A stretch of DNA of 64,000 nt from Pseudoalteromonas sp. DL-6 (GTDB lineage: Bacteria; Pseudomonadota; Gammaproteobacteria; Enterobacterales; Alteromonadaceae): NCBI RefSeq assembly GCF_004328665.1, contig NZ_CP019770.1:868001-932000 (forward strand), written 5' to 3'. Under the pieces are notes generated by a model. That model was not told the origin of the DNA. It searched no databases and saw nothing but the letters and a program-made list of their open reading frames with translations. Every line of letters begins with the position of its first letter. Position 1 is the stretch's first letter. Below are positions 48,643-57,418 of this stretch, piece by piece. A program made the translations under genes and the position numbers.

Positions 48643-50160
48643 TTAATGTCTAAAGCTTGGCATTAGCGCAGGAATGCCAGGTAGCATACCTACCAGTGCC
48701 ATTACACCGGTTAATAGCACAAACATTATAAGTGGGATGACCCAGCGACTCATTCGCGATAAATCAGCACTTCTTTCTTTACAGCCAATAAGGCCTAAGT
48801 TATCAAGTAGCATAGTTAATGACCAACCAAATGCTGGGTTTACTAGGCTTGATGCAAACACCACAATAGCTGCCGACTGCGTGGTTTTACCTTCACGGGT
48901 CATTTCCATACCCGCTTCAAGTAGTGGAATAAACACCCCTACAATTAAGGCAACACATAATACTGGCTGCCAAATAGCTAAGTCCATTGGATAGCCCCAA
49001 ACACCGGCGATAATACAAAATAACGCAGTTAAAATAGCGCCTGCAGGAATAGGGCGTTTTGCAATAGCAGCAGGAACAATGTAAGTGCCCCAAGATGACG
49101 CAAAGTTAGCACCGCCTAATAGCGAGCCAAAGGTTTGTCTTGTTGATGCGCTAAGCATGGTATCGTCAATATTCATTTGTACTTTTTCAGTACGCTCTGG
49201 GTAACTAATTTTTTGAAATACTTGATGGCCTAAAAAGTCAGGCGACCACATAGCAACAGCTAAAACTGCAAAAGGAAGTACAACCACAAAGCTTTCTGCT
49301 GTTGGTAAGCCAAGCATCCAACCAGTGTTTTCGCCCCACCAGTACATAGGGTTCATGTTTGGTAAGCCCGGTGCAGTATGAAACTCAAATGGTGCACCCA
49401 ATGCAAAAGCAGTAAAACCACCAATTAAACAGCTCAGTGGCACGGCTAACCAGCGTTTTTTGTAATGCTCCAATAAAGCATAAAGTAAAATTGTGGCTAA
49501 GATTACGATAAAGGCAATATGGGTCATTTGAATTTCTTCAGCCCATGCAAATAGTTTTTTAACCTGAGAAATGGTACCCACAAAGCCTAAATAGAGGAGT
49601 AGGCCACCACATACCCCTTTACTGGTGAGCTTGGCCATGAGACTGCCGCCTTTACTGAATGCTAATATCAATCCAAAGGCACCTATGAGCAAGCCAAAGG
49701 CCATCGGGTGTCCGCCTGCGGCAACCACAATAGGAATTAATGGAATGAGTGGGCCATGGGTACCCGCTAAGTTAGCGGTCGGTAAAATAAAGCCCGAAAA
49801 TAATAAAATAAATAACGAAACAATTAACAGCTCGTAGCGTACGTTTTCAAGTACAAAGCCATCACTCAACCCCAAAGGGCCTGCAAACGTGGCAGCAATG
49901 GCTGCAACCATCACTACTTTACCTATGGTAGCGGCCATCGCTGGAATGGTGTCTTCAAATTCAAAACGATAATCTCTAAACGGTAAATTTGGACGCCAGC
50001 GTTTTGGCTGCATAATTTGCAGTTCGTGCTCTAGATAAGCGTCGCGGCTTTCAAACTCAGAGCTGGGTTTATGAAGATTTTCATAGCTATCGGACACGGT
50101 TTGAGTATCCGCTCCTGGTATAGCATCAGATGAATTATCATCTAGCGGCTTGGTGGTCAT
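48643..50160 (-). CDS. DUF3360-type multi-helix permease
   Basis: 505 residues: about 75 hydrophilic N-terminal residues (with KRWRPNLPFRDYRFEFEDTIPAMAATIG), then 11 or more membrane helices with transporter-like glycine-rich segments (LAGTHGPLIPLIPIVVAAGGHPMAFGLLIGAFG; SLLGGANFASSWGTYIVPAAIAKRPIPAG). It resembles the DUF3360 family found in Vibrio and relatives, with a remote look of xanthine/uracil-type permeases. The substrate is unknown. Single-gene unit. Confidence 0.75.
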   Translation of the reverse strand: MTTKPLDDNSSDAIPGADTQTVSDSYENLHKPSSEFESRDAYLEHELQIMQPKRWRPNLPFRDYRFEFEDTIPAMAATIGKVVMVAAIAATFAGPLGLSDGFVLENVRYELLIVSLFILLFSGFILPTANLAGTHGPLIPLIPIVVAAGGHPMAFGLLIGAFGLILAFSKGGSLMAKLTSKGVCGGLLLYLGFVGTISQVKKLFAWAEEIQMTHIAFIVILATILLYALLEHYKKRWLAVPLSCLIGGFTAFALGAPFEFHTAPGLPNMNPMYWWGENTGWMLGLPTAESFVVVLPFAVLAVAMWSPDFLGHQVFQKISYPERTEKVQMNIDDTMLSASTRQTFGSLLGGANFASSWGTYIVPAAIAKRPIPAGAILTALFCIIAGVWGYPMDLAIWQPVLCVALIVGVFIPLLEAGMEMTREGKTTQSAAIVVFASSLVNPAFGWSLTMLLDNLGLIGCKERSADLSRMSRWVIPLIMFVLLTGVMALVGMLPGIPALMPSFRH

Positions 50161-50646
50161 GACTTCTCCTGCAACTTAGTTGCTAACTCAAAATAAAAAT
50201 ACAGCTTTTACAAAGCAAATGAACGTTGAGTGCGCAGGGTAAAACAGCTTGCTACAGATTGTAATTAGGCAAAAGGTCGTGCATAGCCCAGTTTAACGCT
50301 TTGTAAGTGTTAACAAAAATAGCAAAGGGATGTGTTGTAACTGGCTTGTTAAATTTAAAAGGTCTTTAAATTCAGTGGTTTATTGTTTTGTTTTTACAGT
50401 GTGATCTTGTCATGCAGAATAGCGAAAAGGTCATAAAATCAGCAGATTCAGCAGCAATTATTCTTTAGTCTAATAAAGGTGACGTTAGCCGCTATTTGCT
50501 TATTATAAATACAATTAGCCGCAAAGTTGCACAAAAGCTAATAATACTAAGTTATAGCGGAACAACTATCTTTGGACTCAAGATAGGGTTTTAAAAGGTA
50601 ATAATAGGAGTAAAGTAAAAATATAGCGCAAAGTGACTAAACAAGG
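50161..50646. other. Intergenic gap before the flagellar cluster
   Basis: About 490 bp, AT-rich, with no ORF of gene quality, no RNA gene and no repeat recognised. The left part must carry the permease promoter (minus strand). It marks the boundary of the flagellar island. Confidence 0.5.
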
Positions 50647-50677
50647 AAAAGCCTTTATGTAACGTATTTATAAAGGC
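50647..50677 (-). terminator. Terminator overlapping the end of flgN
   Basis: GCCTTTAT / ATAAAGGC stem (50651-50658 and 50670-50677) followed on the minus strand by T4. One arm includes the last codons of flgN. Confidence 0.55.
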
Positions 50678-51090
50678 ATTTCTGGGTAAGCTTGTTTGTT
50701 TTCACCGCCAGTTAAGCGCTGTAATAACCGACGTTGGCTTGAGAGTAATTGCCCTGAGCGTTCATTCATTATTTTGCAGGTTTTAGTTTTTAGCTCAAGC
50801 TGATGCAATAGCTTCGTAGTAAGGGTGTTTATATCAACAGGTAGAAGCGCGGTTAATTGTGCTAAACCTTCTTTGCCACCTTGCAAGCCTAAACTCACCA
50901 AAAAGCCATCGCGCTGGTTGTGCGATTCATTTAAGCTTTCTAAAAAGCCGAGCATTTTTTTATTGTGCGTTTCTAGCTGCACATCACGTTGGCTTAGCAA
51001 TTCGTATTGCGTTTCAAGTAATTCAATTAACGCGTCTAGCTTGGTAATGTCTTGTTGCAGACTTACAATATACTCTTTTACAGTTTTCAT
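50668..51090 (-). CDS. flgN: Flagellar export chaperone FlgN
   Basis: 140 residues, almost wholly helical and coiled-coil-like (LQQDITKLDALIELLETQYELLSQRD, LHQLELKTKTCKIMNERSGQLLSSQRRLLQRL), as expected of the chaperone for hook-associated proteins FlgK and FlgL. The start overlaps flgM by 4 bases. Weakly conserved family; position with flgM and flgA is the strongest evidence. Confidence 0.85.
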   Translation of the reverse strand: MKTVKEYIVSLQQDITKLDALIELLETQYELLSQRDVQLETHNKKMLGFLESLNESHNQRDGFLVSLGLQGGKEGLAQLTALLPVDINTLTTKLLHQLELKTKTCKIMNERSGQLLSSQRRLLQRLTGGENKQAYPEMPL

Positions 51091-51377
51091 TTTTTATGAA
51101 GTTCAACCATAGCGTTAACGGTCTCATCAATATTAATTTTAAATTCACCACTGGCAATTGCCGCTTTCATCATGGCTACTTTATCCATATCAACGTCTGG
51201 CTTTGCAGCTAAATCTTGAAATGTTGAGTCTATTGATTTACTTAATGCACTCACTGAGTTTGCTTGCTCTTGTTTAGTCGCTACAGGTTGTTGCTCTGGT
51301 TTTGCATCCAGTGAAGAACGCTGGTTTGTTTTTTGGCTTTGTTCAACCGCAGTGGTTGTTATTGCACTTATATTCAT
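51087..51377 (-). CDS. flgM: Anti-sigma-28 factor FlgM
   Basis: 96 residues. A disordered, Gln/Ser-rich N-terminal half is followed by the C-terminal sigma-binding helices (VDMDKVAMMKAAIASGEFKINIDETVNAMVELHKK), which fit the FlgM pattern. It holds the flagellar sigma factor inactive until exported through the completed hook. A sigma-28-like promoter lies upstream. Overlaps flgN. Confidence 0.9.
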   Translation of the reverse strand: MNISAITTTAVEQSQKTNQRSSLDAKPEQQPVATKQEQANSVSALSKSIDSTFQDLAAKPDVDMDKVAMMKAAIASGEFKINIDETVNAMVELHKK

Positions 51378-51396
51378 TGTTTATTACCTAATTCGT

Positions 51397-51422
51397 TTAT
51401 CGAATTTATATTGCTTAGTTTA
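51397..51422 (-). promoter_or_regulatory. Sigma-28-type promoter of flgMN
   Basis: On the minus strand, TAAA (51419-51422), 14 bases, then TTCGATAA (51397-51404), against the TAAA-N15-GCCGATAA consensus. One base short in spacing and two mismatches in the -10. flgM is a classical sigma-28 target. Confidence 0.45.
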
Positions 51423-51470
51423 TATCAGCGACCAAGTACAAGCATTACTTAACTTTTATTTCGACATTTT

Positions 51471-52232
51471 TTAAAGTGCCGCCTCTGCCACACCTTGCGC
51501 AATTACTCTGCCTTGAACTACTTTTTTTGATGATAAATTTTTTACATTTATAACCTCACCAAGCTGGCCATCTTCAAGAGCAATGGCTTTAACATTAGCA
51601 GAGAAAGTAGCGGTATTTACTTGCAGTGAAATATGCTCATTTTTATTGATTAAATACTGCTTTTCAAGGTATCTATTTGAGATCACCGTGCCTTTATCAA
51701 TCTCGCGTTTAACGGTGAGTCCAACTAGCTGATCAATACCGGTTTCGCCTTGATGGCGGTGCTTGCCTAAATCCACGCTTTTATATTCTAAGTCTTGCTT
51801 ATTAAGCACTTTACCTCGGTTTAAAGTGTGTTTTGCTGCCACTAGGTTTATCCACACACTTACTTTGGCACTGGCTCTAAAACGCCAAGCAGGCGATGGG
51901 CAAGATACAGAAATACTCACTCTGCCTGCAGGTGGCGTGTGATTTTGTGAGCGAGTGATTTGCAATTCATCACAGCTTAAATTTTCGCTGCCTTTAGGAA
52001 TAAATAATTCTATATCTTGTCGCTGACTTTGCGAATTAACCGAGCGCAAATAGCTCTTAATTTCAGTGTGCAAAAACTGCCGAATTTCTTTATCAAAATT
52101 AATGGGGATGGCCATAGCATGAGCTGGCAGAAGTCCAATAGTTAAAAGCAAGCGGAAAAGCCAACGCTTCCCTTGGGGAAGTTTAGCTTCCGTGTGTTGG
52201 GCTGTTTTTTGCTCTTTTTTTATGTAAGTCAT
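51471..52232 (-). CDS. flgA: Flagellar P-ring assembly chaperone FlgA
   Basis: 253 residues. After a charged lead, a hydrophobic signal segment (WLFRLLLTIGLLPAHAMA) is followed by the mature periplasmic protein. The C-terminal SAF-like domain is clear: LNRGKVLNKQDLEYKSVDLG, IDQLVGLTVKREIDKGTVI and GEVINVKNLSSKKVVQGRV. It assists FlgI assembly into the P ring. It is divergent from flgB. Confidence 0.93.
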   Translation of the reverse strand: MTYIKKEQKTAQHTEAKLPQGKRWLFRLLLTIGLLPAHAMAIPINFDKEIRQFLHTEIKSYLRSVNSQSQRQDIELFIPKGSENLSCDELQITRSQNHTPPAGRVSISVSCPSPAWRFRASAKVSVWINLVAAKHTLNRGKVLNKQDLEYKSVDLGKHRHQGETGIDQLVGLTVKREIDKGTVISNRYLEKQYLINKNEHISLQVNTATFSANVKAIALEDGQLGEVINVKNLSSKKVVQGRVIAQGVAEAAL

Positions 52233-52254
52233 TGAAAAAATATACTTTTAAAAG

Positions 52255-52271
52255 TTGGCATAAAGGTTGTT
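52255..52271 (+). promoter_or_regulatory. Sigma-54-type promoter of flgBCDE...
   Basis: TTGGCATAAAGGTTGTT: -24 GG with flanking TTGGCA, then after 10 bases TTG-T at -12. It closely resembles the glnK element in this window. It lies about 66 bp before the flgB ATG. Rod/hook operons of lateral and polar systems are sigma-54 dependent in Vibrio and Aeromonas. Confidence 0.5.
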
Positions 52272-52336
52272 ATACACAAGGTAGAAAGTGTATGCGAAGC
52301 GCGAAAGCATACAAGAAACAAAAATTAGAGGCAACA

Positions 52337-52711
52337 ATGGAACTATTTGATAAAGCGTTAGGTGTTCATCCTTTTTCAATGAAATTAAGGTTAGACAGAG
52401 CAGAAGTCATTGCCAGTAACTTGGCTAATGTTGACACGCCTGGGTTTAAATCTCGAGATGTAGATTACCGTCAAATTATGCAAAGTGTTTCATCCAGTTT
52501 TTCGCAAAACAGAGATGTTGATTTTGCTGGTGTACAAACGGATGAACTTAAATATCGCGTTCCTTATCAACCATCAAGTGATGGCAACACTGTTGAGTTA
52601 AATATTGAGCAAGCAAAATTTGCCAGCAACAGTATGGATTTTCAAACCAGTTTGACCTTCTTAAATATGAAAATAAATGGCTTACATAAAGTTATTTCAG
52701 GGAAATCATAA
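52337..52711 (+). CDS. flgB: Flagellar proximal rod protein FlgB
   Basis: 124 residues from ATG 52337 (AGAGG just upstream), which gives the family start MELFDKALGVHPFSM; the frame is open upstream but has no family match. The rod signature ASNLANVDTPGFKSRDVDY is at about 31-49. Exported by the flagellar type III system. Stop and flgC start overlap (TAATG). Confidence 0.95.
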   Translation: MELFDKALGVHPFSMKLRLDRAEVIASNLANVDTPGFKSRDVDYRQIMQSVSSSFSQNRDVDFAGVQTDELKYRVPYQPSSDGNTVELNIEQAKFASNSMDFQTSLTFLNMKINGLHKVISGKS

Positions 52712-53127
52712 TGTCTTTTAATTCAATTTATGACGCTAGCGGCAGCGCCATGCGCGCTCAAGTTATTCGCCTCGATACCATTGCATCTAACCTAGCCAAT
52801 GCCGATACCGCAGCCGGTTCAGAAGCCGACGCTTACAAGGCACTTAAACCAGTATTTTCTGCTTTGTACAAACAAACACAAGACAGCCAATCAATTTCAG
52901 CCTCGGTTGATGTATTAGGGATCACTGAGTCAAATCGTGCGGTAGAGCAGCGCTACGAGCCAAATAACCCAATTGCTAACAACGATGGTTATGTATTTTA
53001 CTCCAACGTAAATGCACTTGAAGAAATGGCCGACATGATGTCTGCAAGTCGTAGCTACCAAACATCTGTTGAAGTTATGGGGCGTGTAAATAGCATGCAG
53101 CAAAGCATTCTTAAGTTAGGACAATAA
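52711..53127 (+). CDS. flgC: Flagellar proximal rod protein FlgC
   Basis: 138 residues. N-terminal rod motif ASNLANADTAAGSEADAYK and C-terminal MMSASRSYQTSVEVMGRVNSM, both typical. It is coupled to flgB by a one-base overlap. Confidence 0.96.
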   Translation: MSFNSIYDASGSAMRAQVIRLDTIASNLANADTAAGSEADAYKALKPVFSALYKQTQDSQSISASVDVLGITESNRAVEQRYEPNNPIANNDGYVFYSNVNALEEMADMMSASRSYQTSVEVMGRVNSMQQSILKLGQ

Positions 53128-53131
53128 TTTT

Positions 53132-53785
53132 ATGCAAGTTAATTCAGCCGTTCCAAGCGCAGCCGACGGGGCAAAAAACACTACGAATATTGCCGGTAAT
53201 AGCTCAGCAGATGAAATGTCGACCATGTTTTTAGAGTTACTTGTTGCGCAAATTAGTAATCAAAATCCATTACAACCTATGGACGGCACTCAGTATGTGA
53301 GCCAGCTTGCGGAGTTTTCTAATGTTGAGTCATTACAAAGTATTCGCCAAAACACCGCCGATGGTTTGGATTATGTGAGCAGCTTAGCGGTGCTTGAAGC
53401 CACTAATATGGTTGGTCAAACGGTTGATGTGCAAGCAAGCAGTATTGCCCTTGAACAAGATGGCAGTGTCTCTGGCATGGTTAATTTAGGGGAACCCGCA
53501 GACTCTGTCACTGTGCAACTTTATAACCAACAGGGTGAATTAGTTGAAGAAAAACAACTGCCTTATTCTGGAGTTGGTTCGCTGCGTTTTGAATTTGAAA
53601 ACCAAGAAGCCGGTGCGTATGCAGTGAGAGCGTATGCCACTACTGAAGAGGTACCAAAGCAGCTTGATACTTGGCTAAGTGGTGAGGTTGAGCGTGTTTC
53701 TGTAGGTAAATCGTTAGAAGATATTTTATTGCAAGTCGATGGTTTGGGTAATTTTGGTATCACTGAAATTAATCAAGTGGCATAA
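53132..53785 (+). CDS. flgD: Hook assembly scaffold FlgD
   Basis: 217 residues. The N-terminal FlgD core MFLELLVAQISNQNPLQPMDGTQYVSQLAEFSNVESL (about 31-67) is unmistakable, followed by a FlgD Ig-like / tudor-like region. It caps the growing hook and is discarded afterwards. Four bp after flgC. Confidence 0.96.
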   Translation: MQVNSAVPSAADGAKNTTNIAGNSSADEMSTMFLELLVAQISNQNPLQPMDGTQYVSQLAEFSNVESLQSIRQNTADGLDYVSSLAVLEATNMVGQTVDVQASSIALEQDGSVSGMVNLGEPADSVTVQLYNQQGELVEEKQLPYSGVGSLRFEFENQEAGAYAVRAYATTEEVPKQLDTWLSGEVERVSVGKSLEDILLQVDGLGNFGITEINQVA

Positions 53786-53803
53786 ATAAGAGGAATAAAT
53801 AAT

Positions 53804-55132
53804 ATGTCTATGTTCAATATAGGATTAAGTGGTCTTAAAAGTACCCAAACAGGATTAGAAGTAACCAGTAATAATATTGCTAACTCGGGTACTGCTGGTT
53901 ATAAAAATAACACCGCAGAATTTGCCGCAGTGTATAACGGCAGTCAACGCGGCGGCGTTAAAGTTGCCAATGTTAAAGAAGATTTTGTCACCGGTGGTGA
54001 AATTGTGCGCACCGGTAATGCGCTGGATATTGCTATTGATGGCCAAGGTTTTTTTGCCATATCAGAAAACGGCCGTACGGCTTACACCCAAGCAGGCCAG
54101 TTTCAGTTAGATAACGACTTAAATATTGTTAATGCCAACGGCGGCAAACTGCAAGGTTTTGGCGTGTCTCAGGTTGATGGTGGTGATCCGACAATTGTAC
54201 CGGGTGTATTAACCGATTTAAAAATTGAAGCCTCAAACATAGAAGCACAAGCCAGTACCAATATTAACTTTAACGGTAACTTAAGTTCTTCTAGCGACGT
54301 GATTGCTTATCCTACAGCTCCTGCGGTATTTGATCCTAAAGATGGTAGTCAATATAACTTTTCTCAATCTACCGAAGTATTCGACTCCTTAGGTAACAGC
54401 CATGTAATGACCCAGTATTTTAACCATACGGGTAGCAACGAATGGCAAGCTATGTTTTTCTTAGATGGTAAACCCCTTACTCAAGCTCAGCTTTCAGCGC
54501 TTGGTGCGACGACAGGTACTCAAGCTATTGATGATGGTGCGGGTGGTTCAATTAACGCCGGTACCATTACACTTAACTTTGATACCGATGGCCAAATGGT
54601 GCCGTTTTCAGGCGACTTAACGGCGGTTGATTTAGAGGTACCTATTACTTCAACGCCAGGTAATGCAGAAATAACCAGTGGCGCAGCAGCATTAAATATC
54701 GCGCTTAAATTCGATGGTACAACGCAGTTTGGTTCAAGTTTCAGTGTTAACGAAAACGATGCCAACGGCTATACCTCAGGGGCGTTTTCTGGTGTAAAAG
54801 TTGAAGACGACGGCCGTGTATTTGCAACATTTACTAACGGTGAATCTAAATTACAAGGTCAGGTTGTACTTGCCTCGTTTGCGAATGTTGATGGTTTAGA
54901 GCAAGGCAGTAATACCGTGTGGTATCAAACTGAAGAGTCAGGCTCTGCACTTTATGGCGAGCCAGAAAGTGGCTCACTGGGTAAATTACTGTCGGGTTCA
55001 TTTATGGGCTCAAATGTTGATATTAGTGAACAGCTGGTTGGCTTAATGTCATTTCAACAAAATTACCAAGCAAATGCTAAAACCATCAGCAGTGCTGATG
55101 AAATGATGCAAATTTTATTTAGTAACACCTAA
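53804..55132 (+). CDS. flgE: Flagellar hook protein FlgE
   Basis: 442 residues. N-terminal SMFNIGLSGLKSTQTGLEVTSNNIANSGTAGYKN and the C-terminal LMSFQQNYQANAKTISSADEMMQILF helix pair form the D0 part; the middle is the exposed hook domain with a FlgE D2-like region (FDSLGNSHVMTQYF). An AGAGGA ribosome site precedes it. Confidence 0.96.
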   Translation: MSMFNIGLSGLKSTQTGLEVTSNNIANSGTAGYKNNTAEFAAVYNGSQRGGVKVANVKEDFVTGGEIVRTGNALDIAIDGQGFFAISENGRTAYTQAGQFQLDNDLNIVNANGGKLQGFGVSQVDGGDPTIVPGVLTDLKIEASNIEAQASTNINFNGNLSSSSDVIAYPTAPAVFDPKDGSQYNFSQSTEVFDSLGNSHVMTQYFNHTGSNEWQAMFFLDGKPLTQAQLSALGATTGTQAIDDGAGGSINAGTITLNFDTDGQMVPFSGDLTAVDLEVPITSTPGNAEITSGAAALNIALKFDGTTQFGSSFSVNENDANGYTSGAFSGVKVEDDGRVFATFTNGESKLQGQVVLASFANVDGLEQGSNTVWYQTEESGSALYGEPESGSLGKLLSGSFMGSNVDISEQLVGLMSFQQNYQANAKTISSADEMMQILFSNT

Positions 55133-55143
55133 GGAAGCTGAGC

Positions 55144-55875
55144 GTGGAAAAGTTAATTTATACCGCCGTTTCGGGTGCTGAACTTAATAATACCGCCTTA
55201 CGCGTTGCTGCAAATAACTTAGCAAATGTTAGCACCGTAGGTTTTAAGGCCGACTTAGAGCAAGCGCAATCAATGATGGTACAAGGCGAGGGCTTTCGTA
55301 CTCGTTACCACGCGCAACTAACACCAGTAACTACTGACTTATCGTCAGGGCCAATCATGGATACTGGCCGTAATCTTGATTTAGCACTGAGCAATGGCGG
55401 TTATTTAGAAGTGATGGATGACAATGGCGAACCGGCTTATACCCGCGCGGGTAATTTAGTGGTTGATGCCGATGGCTTTATTACTGTTAATGGCCGACGT
55501 GTGCAAGGTGACGGTGGCGATATTCAACTTCCTGAGTTTGGTGATATTGAAATTGGCTCAAACGGTATGATCAACCTAACCCCCATTGGCGGCGGTGTAA
55601 TTGCAGAAGATGCGCAAATTAAATTAGCCAGTACCGATGCAAACTTAATTAAAGGTGCAGATGGTTTACTCAGAGCTGACGATTTACAGCCTCTTGAGGC
55701 CGACGAAACGATCACAGTAAGAACCGGTGCTTTAGAAGGTTCTAATGTGAATGCGGTAGCTGAAATGATCAAAACAATGAATATTAGCCGTCAATTTGAA
55801 ATGAACGTAAAAATGATGAAGTCTGCTGACGAATTAGCGACCAGCGGCAATAAGCTTATCAGTGGACGTGGGTAA
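55144..55875 (+). CDS. flgF: Flagellar distal rod protein FlgF
   Basis: 243 residues from a GTG start. MEKLIYTAVSGAELNNTALRVAANNLANVSTVGFKADLEQ at the N-terminus and the C-terminal EMIKTMNISRQFEMNVKMMKSADELA match FlgF. Confidence 0.95.
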   Translation: MEKLIYTAVSGAELNNTALRVAANNLANVSTVGFKADLEQAQSMMVQGEGFRTRYHAQLTPVTTDLSSGPIMDTGRNLDLALSNGGYLEVMDDNGEPAYTRAGNLVVDADGFITVNGRRVQGDGGDIQLPEFGDIEIGSNGMINLTPIGGGVIAEDAQIKLASTDANLIKGADGLLRADDLQPLEADETITVRTGALEGSNVNAVAEMIKTMNISRQFEMNVKMMKSADELATSGNKLISGRG

Positions 55876-55889
55876 ATAGGAAGCCAAAC

Positions 55890-56675
55890 ATGAATTCAGC
55901 ATTATGGGTGAGTAAAACCGGTCTTGCAGCGCAAGATTTAAGAATGACAACAATATCGAATAACCTAGCGAACGTGAGCACTGCCGGTTTTAAAAAAGAC
56001 AGAGCGGTATTTGAAGATTTATTTTACCAAGTACAAAAACAGCCTGGCGCGCAGGTAGATGAGCTTAATCAGCTGCCGTCTGGGATTCAGGTGGGAACCG
56101 GTGTTCGTATTAACGGTACGCAAAAGCAATTTACCGAAGGTAGCTTTGAAACAACTAGCAATCAATTAGATGTAGCCATTGCTGGGCAAGGTTTCTTTCA
56201 AATTGAAAGTCCTGATGGCGAGTTATTGTTTACTCGTAACGGCCAGTTTCAGCTTAACTCAGAGTCATTACTGGTAAACAGCAACGGCTTACCTTTGGCG
56301 CAAAATATTGCGCTACCAGAGGGCACCACTAAAGTGAGTATTGGCACCGACGGCACCGTTACTGCGGTAGTAGGTAAGGATGCGCAAGCGGTTGAGCTAG
56401 GCCAAATGTTAACGGTTAACTTTGCAAATCCTGCAGGCTTACAAAGCTTAGGTGGCAATTTGTACCGCGAAACAGCAGCATCCGGCGAACCTGTTGAGGG
56501 GATCCCCGGTGAAGATGCTTTTGGTGGCTTGCAACAATTTACTATTGAAGGCTCAAACGTGAGCGTTGTTGATGAAATGGTAAGCATGATTGCCGTACAG
56601 CGCGCTTACGAGATGAACGCTAAAGTGGTCTCTGCGGCAGATGAAATGCTGCGCTTTATAAACCAAAACGTATGA
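55890..56675 (+). CDS. flgG: Flagellar distal rod protein FlgG
   Basis: 261 residues, the standard length. MNSALWVSKTGLAAQDLRMTTISNNLANVSTAGFKKDRAVFEDLFYQ and the C-terminal EMVSMIAVQRAYEMNAKVVSAADEMLRFINQNV are near-consensus. The stop overlaps the flgH start by 4 bases. Confidence 0.97.
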   Translation: MNSALWVSKTGLAAQDLRMTTISNNLANVSTAGFKKDRAVFEDLFYQVQKQPGAQVDELNQLPSGIQVGTGVRINGTQKQFTEGSFETTSNQLDVAIAGQGFFQIESPDGELLFTRNGQFQLNSESLLVNSNGLPLAQNIALPEGTTKVSIGTDGTVTAVVGKDAQAVELGQMLTVNFANPAGLQSLGGNLYRETAASGEPVEGIPGEDAFGGLQQFTIEGSNVSVVDEMVSMIAVQRAYEMNAKVVSAADEMLRFINQNV

Positions 56676-57400
56676 TTATGATGAATAAGTTAACATTATT
56701 TTTGCTGCTTTTGGGTGTTGCTGGTTGTAGCAATACCCCATCAAAAACTCAAATGGTGGAATGCGAAGTGGTGTATGGGGAAGTGAAATGTCCACAAAAC
56801 ACCACTCAAAAATCAGTTCAAGACTATGAAATAAGCCAAGATGCCTATGCACAGGGTTTGAATCAGCAAGATGGTAGCTTATTTCAAGATAACTATATGT
56901 TTTCTTTGTATGCAGATAAACGTGCTTACCGAGTTGGCGATATTTTAACTGTGGTGCTTAACGAGCGCACGCAATCAAGTAAAAGTGCCGATTCGAGTTT
57001 AGATAAAAGTACCGACTTGGATGTTTCAGTGCCAGTTGCTGGTGCACTCAATGTAGCTGATTTTAATTTGGGTATAGGCTCGAGTGCCAAGTTTGACGGT
57101 GAAAGCAGCGCCAGCCAACAAAACTTCCTGAGTGGCGCTATTACCGTGCGGGTTAATCATGTTTTATCTAATGGGTCGCTGGTTATTAAAGGGCGTAAGC
57201 AAATTAAACTTAACCAAGGCGATGAATACATTGAAATTGAAGGGCTAGTTCGCCCTGGCGATATTGATGTAAGTAACCGTGTTTCGTCGCTTCGTATTGC
57301 TGAAGCGCAAATAAGCTATACCGGCAAAGGCACATTGGCTGATGCGAATCGTCCAGGTTGGTTTACCACTTTATTTACCCGATTCTTAAACCCGTTCTAA
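56672..57400 (+). CDS. flgH: Flagellar L-ring protein FlgH (lipoprotein)
   Basis: 242 residues from ATG 56672, which overlaps flgG; ATGs at 56678 and 56681 are alternatives. The lipobox LGVAGCSN marks an outer-membrane lipoprotein. Family segments include LYADKRAYRVGDILTVVLNERTQSSKSADSS, GSLVIKGRKQIKLNQGDEYIEIEGLVRPGDI and the C-terminal GKGTLADANRPGW. Confidence 0.95.
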   Translation: MIMMNKLTLFLLLLGVAGCSNTPSKTQMVECEVVYGEVKCPQNTTQKSVQDYEISQDAYAQGLNQQDGSLFQDNYMFSLYADKRAYRVGDILTVVLNERTQSSKSADSSLDKSTDLDVSVPVAGALNVADFNLGIGSSAKFDGESSASQQNFLSGAITVRVNHVLSNGSLVIKGRKQIKLNQGDEYIEIEGLVRPGDIDVSNRVSSLRIAEAQISYTGKGTLADANRPGWFTTLFTRFLNPF

Positions 57401-57418
57401 GGGATTACTGAGGTTTTA

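Noticed and set aside
50161..50646. Search for a small RNA, attachment site or mobile-element end at the flagellar island boundary
   Set aside because: No tRNA, direct repeat, integrase or inverted terminal repeat could be found.
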